A stretch of DNA of 45,936 bases from an uncultured Prevotellaceae bacterium. Lineage in GTDB: Bacteria > Bacteroidota > Bacteroidia > Bacteroidales > Muribaculaceae. The stretch lies in assembly GCA_946406035.1 (NCBI GenBank), contig CAMJJG010000017.1, forward strand, positions 1 to 45,936, read 5' to 3'. This document shows positions 1 to 9,041 of the stretch, piece after piece. Position 1 is the stretch's first letter. The number at the start of each line of letters is the position of its first letter. The position numbers and the translations under genes are program-made. The notes under the pieces were generated by a model, which was not told the origin of the DNA, ran no database searches, and saw only the letters and a list, made by a program, of their open reading frames with translations.

Positions 1-150
1 AGGCGGTTGATTTGCAAAGAGGGTGAGCCATAACTGAATTATGACACACCCCTTTGTTACTTCTTTTCCAGACTCGCTGTCTGTTTGACATGTGGATATC
101 GTGTATTTGTTAAATGAATATAAAAATCTCGGTTGCCAATTTTGGTGCAC

Positions 151-190
151 AAGAAAAAGCCAAACAACTCATAATGAATTGTTTGGCTTT
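151..190 (-). terminator. Rho-independent terminator of tRNA-Lys
   Basis: A perfect 12-bp inverted repeat (156-167 with 179-190, 11-nt loop) lies just past the 3' end of the minus-strand tRNA. It is followed on the minus strand by a run of five T (151-155 region). The remaining bases 1-150 show no gene I can recognise. Confidence 0.85.
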
Positions 191-195
191 CCTTT

Positions 196-271
196 TGGTG
201 ACCCCGGTGGGACTCGAACCCACGACCCATTGATTAAGAGTCAATTGCTCTACCAACTGAGCTACGGAGTC
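196..271 (-). tRNA. tRNA-Lys (anticodon CTT)
   Basis: Read on the minus strand, the acceptor arm GACTCCG (from 271) pairs with CGGGGTC (one G-T pair), followed by discriminator A and an encoded CCA (196-198). The anticodon stem ATTGA/TCAAT closes the loop CTCTTAA, giving anticodon CTT (Lys). The T arm has the usual GGTTCGAGTCC core. A TACCTTTG promoter box lies about 20 nt upstream and a hairpin terminator follows, so this is a stand-alone transcription unit. Confidence 0.95.
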
Positions 272-292
272 ATCGCTCATTCAATTGCGGTG

Positions 293-323
293 CAAAGGTA
301 CTGCTTTTTTTGGAACCACCAAC
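293..323 (-). promoter_or_regulatory. Bacteroidota-type promoter of tRNA-Lys
   Basis: On the minus strand the -7 box TACCTTTG (293-300) is preceded after 19 nt by GTTG (320-323), a near match to the TTTG -33 box. The spacing and position fit the tRNA that starts at 271. Confidence 0.7.
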
Positions 324-437
324 AATTATGAGGGATTTTTTTAAAAAAAAGTGATTTTTTTTGTTTTTACTATTTGTGGAAAATAATATATTTTGCTCAT
401 TATCAACTTTTTAATTAGTTTGGTCGTTTTGGGCATC

Positions 438-469
438 TTTGGTGGTTTGGGACATAAATGCTACCTTTG
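438..469 (+). promoter_or_regulatory. Promoter of the patB-type gene
   Basis: TTTG (438-441) and TACCTTTG (462-469) are separated by 20 nt, matching the -33/-7 pattern of the Bacteroidota primary sigma factor. The expected transcript starts near 476 and gives a leader of under 30 nt before the ATG at 504. Confidence 0.75.
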
Positions 470-503
470 TGAGGTCAACACCTTAAATATATAATAGTAG
501 ATT

Positions 504-1700
504 ATGAATAAGAAATATGATTTTGACCAGTTGATCGACCGCCAGGGCAGCGGTAGCGTGATGTATGACATGCGACAGGCAATGTTCGGACGCGATGACG
601 TGCTACCCTTGTGGGTCGCCGACATGGGATTTGCCGCTTGTCCCGAAATCACTCAGTCTCTCGCCGAACGCGTCACGGGGCACCCCATCTATGGCTACAG
701 CGTGCCGCTCGAGGACTACTGGCAGTCGATCATCGACTGGCAGCGCGAGCGCAACGGGCTAGAGTTCACCATCGACGAGGCTTGTTTCATCGGCGGCATT
801 GTCCACGGCTTTGCGCTGGCCATCAACCACTTCACGCGCCCGGGCGACAAAGTGGTGATCCAGGAACCAGTCTATCACCCATTCAGGAACGTCATCACGG
901 GCAATAACCGTCTGGTGGTTAACAATGCGCTCAAGCGCACTGGGGACGGCTTCTATGAGATGGATCTCGAGGACCTGGAGCGCATCTTTGAAACCCAGCG
1001 TCCCCGCATGATGGTGCTGTGCAACCCTCACAATCCCATCGGCATCGCGTGGCCCGCCGACGTTCAGCGCCAGGTTGCCGCGCTGGCTCGCCGTTATGGT
1101 GTAATCGTCTTCAGCGACGAGATCCACGGCGACCTCGTTCTCAAGGGACACCGCCACACCTCATTTCTGACTGTGAGCGACGACGCACGTGAGGTTGGCG
1201 TGATCATGGGCGCCCCCAGCAAGACGTTCAACATCGCCGGTATCGTCAGCTCGTGGTGCGTGATCAAGAATCCCGACCTGCGCCGACCATTCTTTAACTG
1301 GCTGGTTATCAATGACGAGTGCTCGCCCAATTTTCTTGCTATGACTGCTACTCGCGCGGCCTATCGTCACGGCGCCGAGTGGCTTGGCCAGTGCCTGGAG
1401 TACATCGAGGGCAACATCGACATGGTGGCGGACTACTGCCGCGAGCACATCCCGGGCATCAGGGCCATCAAGCCACAGGCATCGTTCCTCGTGTGGCTCG
1501 ATTGCTCAGCGCTTGGGCTTGAACACGACGCATTGATCGACCTGTTTGTCAACAAGGCGCGCATCGGACTGAACGACGGCGCCATGTTCGGCAAGGCCGG
1601 CAACGGCTTCATGCGCCTGAACGTCGCCGTGCCTCGCGCCACCCTGCGCCAGGCCATGCAGCAACTGGCCGATGCCGTCTTGACGCTGTCCAACCCTTAA
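504..1700 (+). CDS. patB: PatB/MalY-type PLP-dependent C-S lyase or aminotransferase
   Basis: A 398-residue cytoplasmic fold-type I PLP enzyme of the MalY/PatB class. Members split cystathionine or cysteine-type C-S bonds or act as aminotransferases. The N-terminus has the family-typical LPLWVADMGF segment (residues 34-43). NPHNPIG (174-180) and SDEIHGD (204-210) form the PLP pocket, and the Schiff-base lysine is K240 in the SKTFN motif. Length is normal for the family. The ATG at 504 lies just downstream of a good promoter with an AT-rich leader. The next gene is another fold-type I enzyme with its own promoter, so the two are probably transcribed separately. Beta-lyase (methionine metabolism, sulfide release) is my preferred activity, but substrate specificity cannot be read from sequence. 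Confidence 0.88.
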   Translation: MNKKYDFDQLIDRQGSGSVMYDMRQAMFGRDDVLPLWVADMGFAACPEITQSLAERVTGHPIYGYSVPLEDYWQSIIDWQRERNGLEFTIDEACFIGGIVHGFALAINHFTRPGDKVVIQEPVYHPFRNVITGNNRLVVNNALKRTGDGFYEMDLEDLERIFETQRPRMMVLCNPHNPIGIAWPADVQRQVAALARRYGVIVFSDEIHGDLVLKGHRHTSFLTVSDDAREVGVIMGAPSKTFNIAGIVSSWCVIKNPDLRRPFFNWLVINDECSPNFLAMTATRAAYRHGAEWLGQCLEYIEGNIDMVADYCREHIPGIRAIKPQASFLVWLDCSALGLEHDALIDLFVNKARIGLNDGAMFGKAGNGFMRLNVAVPRATLRQAMQQLADAVLTLSNP

Positions 1701-1747
1701 TGCGGCAGGCAAGCGAGGTAAGAGGGCACTGCTTTTTAGGTTTTAAA

Positions 1748-1779
1748 TTTGGCACATTGCCTAACTTGCACTAACTTTG
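1748..1779 (+). promoter_or_regulatory. Promoter of the AspC-family aminotransferase gene
   Basis: TTTG (1748-1751) and TAACTTTG (1772-1779) with 20-nt spacing. The box overlaps an in-frame upstream ATG at 1777, which therefore cannot be the translation start. The ATG at 1837 is the right one. Confidence 0.8.
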
Positions 1780-1836
1780 TCGGCTGGAAACAATACTTCA
1801 ATATCATTAATATCAACAAACAAAGAAAACGACATT

Positions 1837-3030
1837 ATGCCTAAGATTTCACAACGCAGCGTTGACATGCCCGCTTCGCCCATTAGGAAGCTGGCTCCCT
1901 ATGCAGCCGACGCCAAGAAACGCGGTATTAAAGTGTATCACCTCAACATCGGCCAGCCCGACCTGCCCACCCCCGAGGAAGGCTTGGAGGCCCTCAAGCA
2001 TGTTGACCGCAAGGTGCTCGAGTACAGCCCCTCGCAGGGTTATCCCCAGTATCTGGAGAAACTCGTAGGGTATTACAAGCGCTACGACATCGACCTGAGC
2101 GTTGACGACATCATCGTGACCTGCGGCGGCAGTGAGGCCGTGCAGATGGCATTTATGGTATGCCTCAACCCTGGTGACGAGATCATCATCCCCGAGCCTG
2201 CCTATGCCAATTATATGGGCTTTGCCTGCGAGACCGGTGCTGTGGTGCGCACCATCACCACCCACATCGAGGACGGTTTTGCATTGCCTCCCGTCGAGGA
2301 GTTTGAGAAGGTGATCAACGAGCGCACGCGCGCCATCATGATCTGTAACCCCAACAACCCCACTGGCACGCTCTACAGCCGCGAGGAGCTCATGCGCCTG
2401 CGCGACCTGGTCAAGAAATATGACCTGTTCCTGTTTGCCGACGAGGTGTACCGCGAGTTCATCTACAGCGACGCTCCCTACACCAGCGCCATGCATCTGG
2501 AGGGCATCGAGGACAACGTCATCATGATTGATAGCGTGTCCAAGCGCTATAGCGAGTGCGGCATCCGCATCGGCGCCTTCATCACCCGCAACAAGGAAGT
2601 GCGCACCGCCGCTATGAAACTCGCCCAGGCTCGCCTGAGTCCTCCCCTGCTGGGCCAGATTGTCGCCGAGGCCTCGCTCGATGCCCCGCAAGCCTACCAC
2701 AAGGCCGTGTATGACGAGTACATTGCCCGCCGCAACTGCCTGGTCGAGGGTCTGAACAAGATTCCCGGCGTCTATAGCCCGATGCCCATGGGTGCCTTCT
2801 ACACCGTCGCCAAGTTGCCGGTGAAGGACATCGACGACTTCTGCCGCTGGTGTCTTGAGGAGTTCAACTATGAGGGCGAGACCGTGATGATGGCACCTGC
2901 CAGCGGTTTCTATGCCACCAAGGGCCTGGGTAAGGACGAAGTGCGCATGGCCTATGTGCTCAAGATCGACGACTTGAAGCGCGCCCTCGTGGTGCTCGAG
3001 AAAGCCCTCGAGGCCTACAACGCCCGCTAA
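1837..3030 (+). CDS. AspC-family PLP-dependent aminotransferase
   Basis: A 397-residue class I/II aminotransferase of the aspartate-aminotransferase superfamily. It moves amino groups between amino and 2-oxo acids with pyridoxal phosphate in the cytoplasm. Visible motifs: HLNIGQPDLPTP (35-46) at the substrate-binding N-terminus, NPNNPTG (171-177), ADEVYREF (201-208) and the PLP lysine K236 in SVSKRYS. The in-frame ATG at 1777 is rejected because it sits inside the -7 promoter box. The start at 1837 follows a normal AT-rich leader and gives the usual N-terminus. A 14-bp hairpin follows the stop codon. The exact amino acid used is unknown. Confidence 0.88.
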   Translation: MPKISQRSVDMPASPIRKLAPYAADAKKRGIKVYHLNIGQPDLPTPEEGLEALKHVDRKVLEYSPSQGYPQYLEKLVGYYKRYDIDLSVDDIIVTCGGSEAVQMAFMVCLNPGDEIIIPEPAYANYMGFACETGAVVRTITTHIEDGFALPPVEEFEKVINERTRAIMICNPNNPTGTLYSREELMRLRDLVKKYDLFLFADEVYREFIYSDAPYTSAMHLEGIEDNVIMIDSVSKRYSECGIRIGAFITRNKEVRTAAMKLAQARLSPPLLGQIVAEASLDAPQAYHKAVYDEYIARRNCLVEGLNKIPGVYSPMPMGAFYTVAKLPVKDIDDFCRWCLEEFNYEGETVMMAPASGFYATKGLGKDEVRMAYVLKIDDLKRALVVLEKALEAYNAR

Positions 3031-3063
3031 GTCACGTCATCCCCTTTACAAGACCTAATCATC

Positions 3064-3101
3064 TACCGCTGGTTCCCAATCACACACGGGAACCAGCGGT
3101 A
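3064..3101 (+). terminator. Terminator hairpin after the aminotransferase
   Basis: A perfect 14-bp inverted repeat (3064-3077 with 3088-3101, 10-nt loop), 33 bases after the stop codon. The following T tract is weak, so termination efficiency is uncertain. Confidence 0.7.
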
Positions 3102-3115
3102 TTATACAGTGTGTG

Positions 3116-3147
3116 CTTGGTGGATCCAGGTTTTTATGGTAATTTTG
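3116..3147 (+). promoter_or_regulatory. Promoter of the 3161-6034 operon
   Basis: CTTG (3116-3119) and a TAATTTTG -7 box (3140-3147), spaced 20 nt. The transcript would start near 3154, a few bases before the ATG at 3161. Confidence 0.65.
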
Positions 3148-3160
3148 CTGATGGAATTGA

Positions 3161-3454
3161 ATGGAGAACGTTAACAGACATATTGATGACGAAGGGCGGC
3201 GGCTGGTGACGGTTGTCATTCCGCTTTATACCTTGAAACTAAGCGACATCGAATTGCTATCGTTGCGACAGTGCTTCAAGGTGCTGGAACGCCACGCCAT
3301 CTACCTGATGCGCCGCGGCCTGGGCAAGTTCTCGATAGAATCCCACCCCAGCATGGCCATGCAACTCACTGGCGGTGAACAGCCGATGGCAACCCACACG
3401 TTTGCCCGCCACCGCAACCGTTCCTACTGGAAACAATACATTACTGAACTGTAA
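3161..3454 (+). CDS. Short protein resembling the N-terminus of DUF5672 glycosyltransferase-like proteins, probably truncated
   Basis: 97 residues. Positions 16-51 (VTVVIPLYTLKLSDIELLSL followed by RQCFKVLERHAIYLM) read like the first strand-helix-strand of DUF5672 proteins, which are glycosyltransferase-like and normally about 250-300 residues. After residue 51 the family similarity stops, and the rest has no recognisable domain. No membrane segment or signal peptide. It has a good promoter and an intact start, and lies 14 bp before the next gene. I infer a decayed or truncated gene that may still be transcribed as the leader of the downstream operon. A genuine small protein is possible. Confidence 0.45.
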   Translation: MENVNRHIDDEGRRLVTVVIPLYTLKLSDIELLSLRQCFKVLERHAIYLMRRGLGKFSIESHPSMAMQLTGGEQPMATHTFARHRNRSYWKQYITEL

Positions 3455-3468
3455 TTCCCTGACGACTC

Positions 3469-4311
3469 ATGATGAAACAATTACATACCACTCACCGAGG
3501 GCAAATGCTCCTGTATGTCATCCTGCTAGCCATTGTAGTGGCCTGCATGGTGGCCCTAAGCCTGTGTGACCGTCCCAAGGAAACCGCCGGGATGCTTCCC
3601 AGCGGCGGCGACACGCTCGACATTGCCATCGAGTACTCACCGGTGACCTATTACACCTATGACGACACGCTGGGGGGCTACAATTATGACCTGTTGAGGC
3701 TCATGTCCCGCAATGCCGGCTGCCCCATGAAGTTTCACCCAGTGGTCACCCTCGAGAAATCCCTTGCCGGACTGGATGATGGCCGATATGACGTCGTAGT
3801 GGCCCAGTTCCCCATGACTGCCGGCGACACGGCGCGATATGCCTTCACTCAGCCCATCTACATCGACCAGCAGGTGCTCGTGCAGCGCCGGGACAGCCGC
3901 GCGATCCACTCCCAGCTGGACCTTGCGCGCGACACCGTGTGGGTCGTCAAGGGCTCACCCATGATACAGCGCATCGCCAGCTTGAGCCGCGAGATTGGCG
4001 ACACCATCTATGTCCACGTCGATGAGGTGTATGGTCCGGAGCAACTGATGATGATGGTATCGGCAGGCGAGATACGCTATGCCGTCGTCAACCGTTCCAT
4101 CGCCCGCGCCATGGCATCACGCCTTCCCAACCTGGACCGCTCGGTAGCCATCAGCCTCTCGCAGTTCCAGTCGTGGATCGTGGCCAAGGGGCGCCAGAGC
4201 CTGTGTGACAGCCTCAACCGCTGGCACATGCAGGCTAAGCGCGACACGGCGGCCTATCTGGGGCTGCAACGGCGCTACTTTGGCGGCACATTTCCCACGT
4301 TGGCACGATAA
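3469..4311 (+). CDS. Membrane-anchored extracellular solute-binding protein, family 3
   Basis: 280 residues. An N-terminal hydrophobic segment (about residues 14-32, LYVILLAIVVACMVALSL) acts as signal or anchor. The rest is a type 2 periplasmic binding fold: DIAIEYSPVTYYTYDD (51-66), GYNYDLLRLM, then YDVVVAQFPMT and a mid-domain hinge with VWVVKGSPM. This matches the N-terminal domain of MltF-type lytic transglycosylases or amino-acid ABC binding proteins, but there is no transglycosylase domain and no permease or ATPase nearby. It is probably a sensing or scavenging protein on the periplasmic face of the inner membrane. The ligand is unknown. Start: ATG ATG at 3469/3472, either possible. Confidence 0.72.
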   Translation: MMKQLHTTHRGQMLLYVILLAIVVACMVALSLCDRPKETAGMLPSGGDTLDIAIEYSPVTYYTYDDTLGGYNYDLLRLMSRNAGCPMKFHPVVTLEKSLAGLDDGRYDVVVAQFPMTAGDTARYAFTQPIYIDQQVLVQRRDSRAIHSQLDLARDTVWVVKGSPMIQRIASLSREIGDTIYVHVDEVYGPEQLMMMVSAGEIRYAVVNRSIARAMASRLPNLDRSVAISLSQFQSWIVAKGRQSLCDSLNRWHMQAKRDTAAYLGLQRRYFGGTFPTLAR

Positions 4312-4360
4312 TTGCAGTGTTTAGATACATTTTTACCCATTCAACACATCTATCACTACT

Positions 4361-6034
4361 ATGCTCATCAGGAAGAAAATCTCAATAACAGCCGACTTTG
4401 AAAAATTCCTCAAGCAATACAACTGCAAACACGACATCGAGCATGAGGACAGTGCCACTATCTATAACTTTGAGTTTCAGGCAGCACACTTTGTCGCAGC
4501 CATACGCAAGCAAGACGACTGCGTCGAGGTGACCTACCCCACTATGGCCTCGGCACCCATCAGCCAGCTGGAACTGGTGCGCAGCAAGTGCAATGAGCGC
4601 AATAACGGCAACATCCTGTTCAAGTACAGCTACTCCATTGACCATGAAGACAATGAGATAAGGATTCACCTGTCGTTCTACAATAATCAGGTAACGCCAG
4701 AGGGCATGGCCCACCAGCTGAGCGCGGCATTCCACTTCCAGCGCGAGTGGTATCGCGACTATGACGAGGCCGTGGCCATCGCCAAGGACAATGACACCTA
4801 CGACCTGGAGAGTGAGCTCTACAAGCATCAACGGGAGATGTTCCTGTTGCGACGGGTGGAACTCAAGCACCAGCTCGACAGCTGTGCCGCCAGCATTGCT
4901 ACCGGAACCCAGCCGCTGACCCTGTGGCAGATGCTGGAGACCGTAGCTCCCCTGCCCGAGTGTCAGCTACTGTTCATGACTGTCAATACCGTCAGCGGGC
5001 AGCAACGCATCGACGATGAGCAAGAAATGCGAGACTACGACCTGCGCCGAGCCCTTGTCGAGGGCGAGGGTAAGCAGGCACGGCTCACCCGGGACTATGC
5101 CGTGCTTGACCTGCACTACAAGCAGGGCCACGACGAGCAACCGCGCATGACCACCATCACCCTCACTGCCGAGGGCGAGGACGACCAAAGCATCTACACG
5201 CGCGTGACCGTCACCCATGTGCCCCGCAATGCCAGCCGCATGAACTCGCTGAGCAACGAAGGCCGCCAGCCCCACAGCGTGAGCCTGCTCATCGCCCTTG
5301 ACCGTAGCGATGATAAGAAGCGTCAGCAGGAGTTTGACTACATGTGGAGCGACGCCCAGCTCAAGGCGCGCAACGGCGAGAAAGACAGCCTTACCGAAGA
5401 CCAGCTGCTGCTGGGCCAAGTCAGGGTCGCCGATGTGGCCTACAACATGTACTGGGGTGTGCAGGCGTTCAACAGCAGTCGCTACTATGAGGCGATACTG
5501 TATCTGGAGAATGTGTTCAACAGCTACCGCTGCGACTTCTTTGAGATGGGTTCCGAGGGCAAGCGCATGTTCATGGAAACGGCCTACAAACTGGGCTTCT
5601 GCTACAATGAGTTGGGGTTGCACAAGCAGGCTTTCTACTATCTTGACCTCATGGCCAGTGACGGCAACATCCGCCACACGATGGAACTGGTCAATGCCAT
5701 GGCCAACAGTAAGGACCTGCGCCTGTTCAGTTACACCGAGGAAGTGATGGACGAGGTGAAACGCAATTTCAACGAGGATGACGAACTGCCCGACAACATC
5801 AAGGATTTCATCAACTTCTTGAGACGCAGGCGCGGATATGCCTACATCGACTTCAACCAACTGGACAAGGCCGAGAAAATCTTCACCCAGATGCTCGACG
5901 AGGAAGACAATGCCGACTATGCCATCAACGAACTGGCCTACATCAAGAGACTGCGCCAGGAGCGCGGGGAGGAACCCACCGACCAAGGCAACGACCTGCC
6001 TCAAGACGGCCCCACCAACGACCACCCATTCTAA
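4361..6034 (+). CDS. TPR-repeat protein of unknown function
   Basis: 557 residues, no signal peptide, acidic. The N-terminal part (about 1-160) is an alpha/beta region I cannot name; its EWYRDYDEAVAIAKD stretch is helical. The C-terminal third (about 355-545) holds degenerate tetratricopeptide-like helices: VAYNMYWGVQAFNSSRYYEA, AYKLGFCYNELGLHKQAFYY and GYAYIDFNQLDKAEKIFTQM. It is probably a cytoplasmic protein-protein interaction scaffold. It lies 49 bp after the solute-binding protein gene, with no clear promoter between, so the two are likely cotranscribed. It ends at a strong bidirectional terminator. Confidence 0.65.
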   Translation: MLIRKKISITADFEKFLKQYNCKHDIEHEDSATIYNFEFQAAHFVAAIRKQDDCVEVTYPTMASAPISQLELVRSKCNERNNGNILFKYSYSIDHEDNEIRIHLSFYNNQVTPEGMAHQLSAAFHFQREWYRDYDEAVAIAKDNDTYDLESELYKHQREMFLLRRVELKHQLDSCAASIATGTQPLTLWQMLETVAPLPECQLLFMTVNTVSGQQRIDDEQEMRDYDLRRALVEGEGKQARLTRDYAVLDLHYKQGHDEQPRMTTITLTAEGEDDQSIYTRVTVTHVPRNASRMNSLSNEGRQPHSVSLLIALDRSDDKKRQQEFDYMWSDAQLKARNGEKDSLTEDQLLLGQVRVADVAYNMYWGVQAFNSSRYYEAILYLENVFNSYRCDFFEMGSEGKRMFMETAYKLGFCYNELGLHKQAFYYLDLMASDGNIRHTMELVNAMANSKDLRLFSYTEEVMDEVKRNFNEDDELPDNIKDFINFLRRRRGYAYIDFNQLDKAEKIFTQMLDEEDNADYAINELAYIKRLRQERGEEPTDQGNDLPQDGPTNDHPF

Positions 6035-6049
6035 TCCACACGCCAATAA

Positions 6050-6122
6050 GGAAGACAATAAGTACAATAAACACAAATTACTGATTCTCAATAGATTGTG
6101 TTTATTGTACTTATTGTTTTCC
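6050..6122. terminator. Bidirectional terminator between convergent genes
   Basis: A 27-nt inverted repeat with one mismatch (6050-6076 with 6096-6122, 19-nt loop), rich in A/T and flanked by T-rich tails. It lies between the plus-strand TPR gene and the minus-strand pseudouridine synthase gene and can serve both. Confidence 0.85.
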
Positions 6123-6150
6123 TTTTATTAGTCACCAGGCGGAATTGTTG

Positions 6151-7068
6151 TTAGGACGTGTGGTGGAGGACGGTGCCAAAGTAGCGCGGGATGGGAGTCT
6201 CGAAGTAGAGCGGCTCGCCAGTCACCGGATGATGGAATGCCAGGCGGAAGGCGTGCAGGCACATGCGGCTGCCAGGGTCGTCCTGACGGCCATACTTGCC
6301 ATCACCCACCACAGGGTGCCCCACGTCGGCCATGTGGACACGTATCTGGTTCTTGCGACCCGTCAGCAGGTGCAGGTAGAGCAACGCGCGTTCGGGTGCC
6401 TGCTCGGCGACTTCCCACTCGGTAGCGGCCCACTTGCCACCATCGTCAACGGGACTGCTGACGACCACCATGCGGTCGGTATCGTGCAGCCAACTCTCCA
6501 CCCTGCCCTGCGGCTCTTCCATGACACCCTCGACCACGGCGACATAGCGGCGGTCGATGATCGTCTCATGCCAGTCGGCAGTCATCTGCTGCTGGATGTC
6601 CACACTCTTGGCATACACCATGAGGCCCGAGGTGCGGCAATCCAGGCGGTGCACCACATGGGCCGTGCAACGCTGGTGAGTCTCGGCAAAATGACGGTCC
6701 AGCAGGGATTTCATGTTCAGGCTGCCAGCGCCCACGGGCATCGACAATACCCCCTGTTGCTTGTCCACAACCACAATCCACCGGTCCTCATAGACGATGC
6801 TGTAGTGGGGATTGTTGGCCGATGAGGGTCGGGCATGGCGCCTGATCTGCACCACGCATCCCGGGACGAGCGGGTAATCGACATGGGACTGCACCTGGCC
6901 ATCGACGGTGACACCGCCATGGGCCAGAATGGACTTGGCCTTGTTGCGGCTGATGCCGTCAAGGGCCCGCATAACAAAGTCGAGCAGCGTGCTGGACTCT
7001 TTCACCTCGCGAGTGACGGCCTTGTCGCTACTGCGCGGCACTCGATGGTCATGACGTCGGTTGGACAT
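6151..7068 (-). CDS. RluA-family 23S rRNA/tRNA pseudouridine synthase
   Basis: 305 residues. An N-terminal S4 RNA-binding domain (about 25-75, SRNKAKSILAHGGVTVDGQV) is followed by the pseudouridine synthase domain. The catalytic motif HRLDCRTSGL has the nucleophilic aspartate D143, and LLTGRKNQIRVHMADVGHPV is the second conserved block. The enzyme isomerises specific uridines in structured RNA. The target (RluC/RluD-like) cannot be decided here. The gene starts 37 bp after dnaJ and is probably the last gene of grpE-dnaJ-rluA. Confidence 0.88.
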   Translation of the reverse strand: MSNRRHDHRVPRSSDKAVTREVKESSTLLDFVMRALDGISRNKAKSILAHGGVTVDGQVQSHVDYPLVPGCVVQIRRHARPSSANNPHYSIVYEDRWIVVVDKQQGVLSMPVGAGSLNMKSLLDRHFAETHQRCTAHVVHRLDCRTSGLMVYAKSVDIQQQMTADWHETIIDRRYVAVVEGVMEEPQGRVESWLHDTDRMVVVSSPVDDGGKWAATEWEVAEQAPERALLYLHLLTGRKNQIRVHMADVGHPVVGDGKYGRQDDPGSRMCLHAFRLAFHHPVTGEPLYFETPIPRYFGTVLHHTS

Positions 7069-7105
7069 GCTGTTGAAGTGTTGCTTTATCGGTTATATTC
7101 TTGTT

Positions 7106-8281
7106 CTAATCAAAGATGTGACGCAGGCGCGAGAAGATGCGGTTCTTGTCGCCATCGCTGGGCTTGACGTGCTCGCCGCTGTTCTGCAGCATCATGATGG
7201 CCTCTTTCTCCTTGTCGTTGAGTTTCTCGGGCATATAGACCATGACATTGATGAGCAGGTCGCCAGTGCCATATCGCTCGGGAGAGGGCAAGCCTTTTCC
7301 GCGCAGGCGCAGGATGCTGCCAGGCTGGGTACCCGGTTTGATGGTGACTCGGGCCTTGCCGTCAACAGTGGGCACATCGACCTTGCCGCCGAGCACAGCC
7401 GTGGGAATGTCGAGCATCAGGTTGTAGATGAGGTCGTTGCCATCGCGGGTCAGCTGGGCGTCACGCACCTCCTCGATCACCACAAGCAGGTCTCCAGGCA
7501 CGCCACCACCAGGAGCATCGTTGCCCTGGCGACCCATCCTCAGGGTCATGCCGTCGGCTACACCAGCGGGAATGCTGATGCTCACCACTTCTTCCTTGCG
7601 CACGAGGCCCTTACCGCCACAGTGGGGGCAGGTCTCCTTGATGCGCTTGCCGCTGCCGCCACAGGTGTGGCACACGCTTTGGGACTGCATGGTGCCAAAC
7701 ATCGTTCGCTGCATGCGCACTTCCACGCCGCTGCCCTTGCAGGTGGGGCAGGTCTCCAGGGCGGTGCCGTCCTTGGCGCCCGTGCCATGGCAATGATCAC
7801 ACGACTTCATGCGCGGGATGCGCAATTTCTTCTCGGCTCCCTTGGAAATCTCGTTGAGCGTCATCTTGACGCGAACGCGCAAGTCGGTGCCGCGATTCAC
7901 ACGCTGGGACTGACCGCCGCCTCCACCAAAGAAATCACCAAAACCGCCAAAGCCGCCAAAGCCGCCGCCAAACAGGTCTCCGAACTGCCGCAGGATGTCC
8001 TCCATCGACATTCCGCCGCTATAACCGCCGCCACCCATCTGCTCGCCAGCAAAGCCAAACTGGTCATAACGGGCGCGCTTGTCAGGGTCGCTGAGGACGT
8101 TATAGGCCTCGGCCGCCTCCTTGAATTTCTCCTCAGCAGCCTTTTTCTCGGCATCGCTCTTGCCCTGCTGCTTGTCGGGATGGTACTGGATAGCCAGCTT
8201 GCGGTAGGCCTTCTTCAGGTCATCGGCAGTGGCGTTCTTCTCGACACCCAATACCTCATAGTAATCTCTTTTCTGAGCCAT
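7106..8281 (-). CDS. dnaJ: Chaperone protein DnaJ
   Basis: 391 residues, full length. The J domain has the HPD triad (34-36) that stimulates DnaK ATPase. It is followed by a glycine/phenylalanine-rich linker, then the zinc-binding domain with four CxxCxGxG repeats ([32 protein letters not shown]) and the two C-terminal substrate-binding beta domains. It delivers unfolded clients to DnaK. It lies 56 bp downstream of grpE in the same direction, the common grpE-dnaJ arrangement of Bacteroidota. dnaK itself is not in the window. Confidence 0.97.
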   Translation of the reverse strand: MAQKRDYYEVLGVEKNATADDLKKAYRKLAIQYHPDKQQGKSDAEKKAAEEKFKEAAEAYNVLSDPDKRARYDQFGFAGEQMGGGGYSGGMSMEDILRQFGDLFGGGFGGFGGFGDFFGGGGGQSQRVNRGTDLRVRVKMTLNEISKGAEKKLRIPRMKSCDHCHGTGAKDGTALETCPTCKGSGVEVRMQRTMFGTMQSQSVCHTCGGSGKRIKETCPHCGGKGLVRKEEVVSISIPAGVADGMTLRMGRQGNDAPGGGVPGDLLVVIEEVRDAQLTRDGNDLIYNLMLDIPTAVLGGKVDVPTVDGKARVTIKPGTQPGSILRLRGKGLPSPERYGTGDLLINVMVYMPEKLNDKEKEAIMMLQNSGEHVKPSDGDKNRIFSRLRHIFD

Positions 8282-8337
8282 TGTATTCTAGTCCTTTTTG
8301 TCGTTTGTGATCCTTTGTTGTTGTTTGTGGTCCTCGG

Positions 8338-8916
8338 TTAGCTGCCCACGACCACCTTGGCATGACGCAGCACCTTGTCGTTGATCATGTAGCCCTTGAT
8401 GGTCGTGTCGATGACCTTACCCTTCATCGAGGGGTCAGGGGCGGGGAACATGGTCACCGCCTCGTGCACGTCTGTATCAAAGTCCTTGCCCGTCGAGTCG
8501 ATGGCAGTGACATGCTGGCTCGCAAGGTACTTCACAAATTTATTGTAGATCAAGTCAACGCCCTGCTTGAGGCTCTCCAGGTCACCACCCTTGTTGATGG
8601 CATCCAACGCGCGCTCCAGGTCATCGACAACGGGCAACAGGTCGCGCATCGCGCTCTCGGCACCGTTCTTGATCAGGTCGGCCTTCTCCTTTTGCGTGCG
8701 ACGCCTGAAGTTCTCAAAGTCGGCCATCAAGAAGAGGTATTCCTTCTTTTCATGCTCGATGGCGGCCTCGAGATCGGCTATCTGCTGGGAGGGGTCCGGG
8801 GTCTCGTTCTCTTGCTCTTGCTCTTGAGGCTGCTGCTCAACGGTTTTCTCGTTGATGGCCTCGTCTTTTACGGGCTTGGTCTCTTCGTTTTGATTCTTTT
8901 TGTTCTTTTTAGACAT
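8338..8916 (-). CDS. grpE: Nucleotide exchange factor GrpE
   Basis: 192 residues. A charged, low-complexity N-terminus (K/N/E/Q-rich, about 1-45) leads into the long dimerising helix (about 46-100, with FENFRRRTQKEKADLIKNGA) and the C-terminal beta wing (MFPAPDPSMKGKVIDTTIKG). It releases ADP from DnaK. First gene of grpE-dnaJ. The 125-bp gap upstream to ispE probably holds a promoter, but I find no clean TAnnTTTG box and no CIRCE-like repeat in it. Confidence 0.95.
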   Translation of the reverse strand: MSKKNKKNQNEETKPVKDEAINEKTVEQQPQEQEQENETPDPSQQIADLEAAIEHEKKEYLFLMADFENFRRRTQKEKADLIKNGAESAMRDLLPVVDDLERALDAINKGGDLESLKQGVDLIYNKFVKYLASQHVTAIDSTGKDFDTDVHEAVTMFPAPDPSMKGKVIDTTIKGYMINDKVLRHAKVVVGS

Positions 8917-9041
8917 ATCGCGTAGTTGTGTTAAAATCAGTTTTACCTGTTGAGATGTTGCAAAAACCAGTCCAAGGCCATGCCTCGGTCAACAAATGCA
9001 GACAAACATCACATTTCTGGGCCCCTGTCAACGATTATGCG

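Noticed and set aside
92-331. Small plus-strand frame across the tRNA-Lys region
   Set aside because: It runs antisense through a complete tRNA gene, its terminator and its promoter.
3469-4311. MltF lytic transglycosylase
   Set aside because: Only the solute-binding domain is present. The protein ends before any transglycosylase domain.
7061-8341. Plus-strand frame of 426 codons opposite dnaJ
   Set aside because: dnaJ is unambiguous here. The antisense product is Ala/Leu/His-rich with no family features.
8917-9041. Possible heat-shock operator upstream of grpE
   Set aside because: No CIRCE-type inverted repeat or other recognisable heat-shock element could be found in the 125-bp gap.
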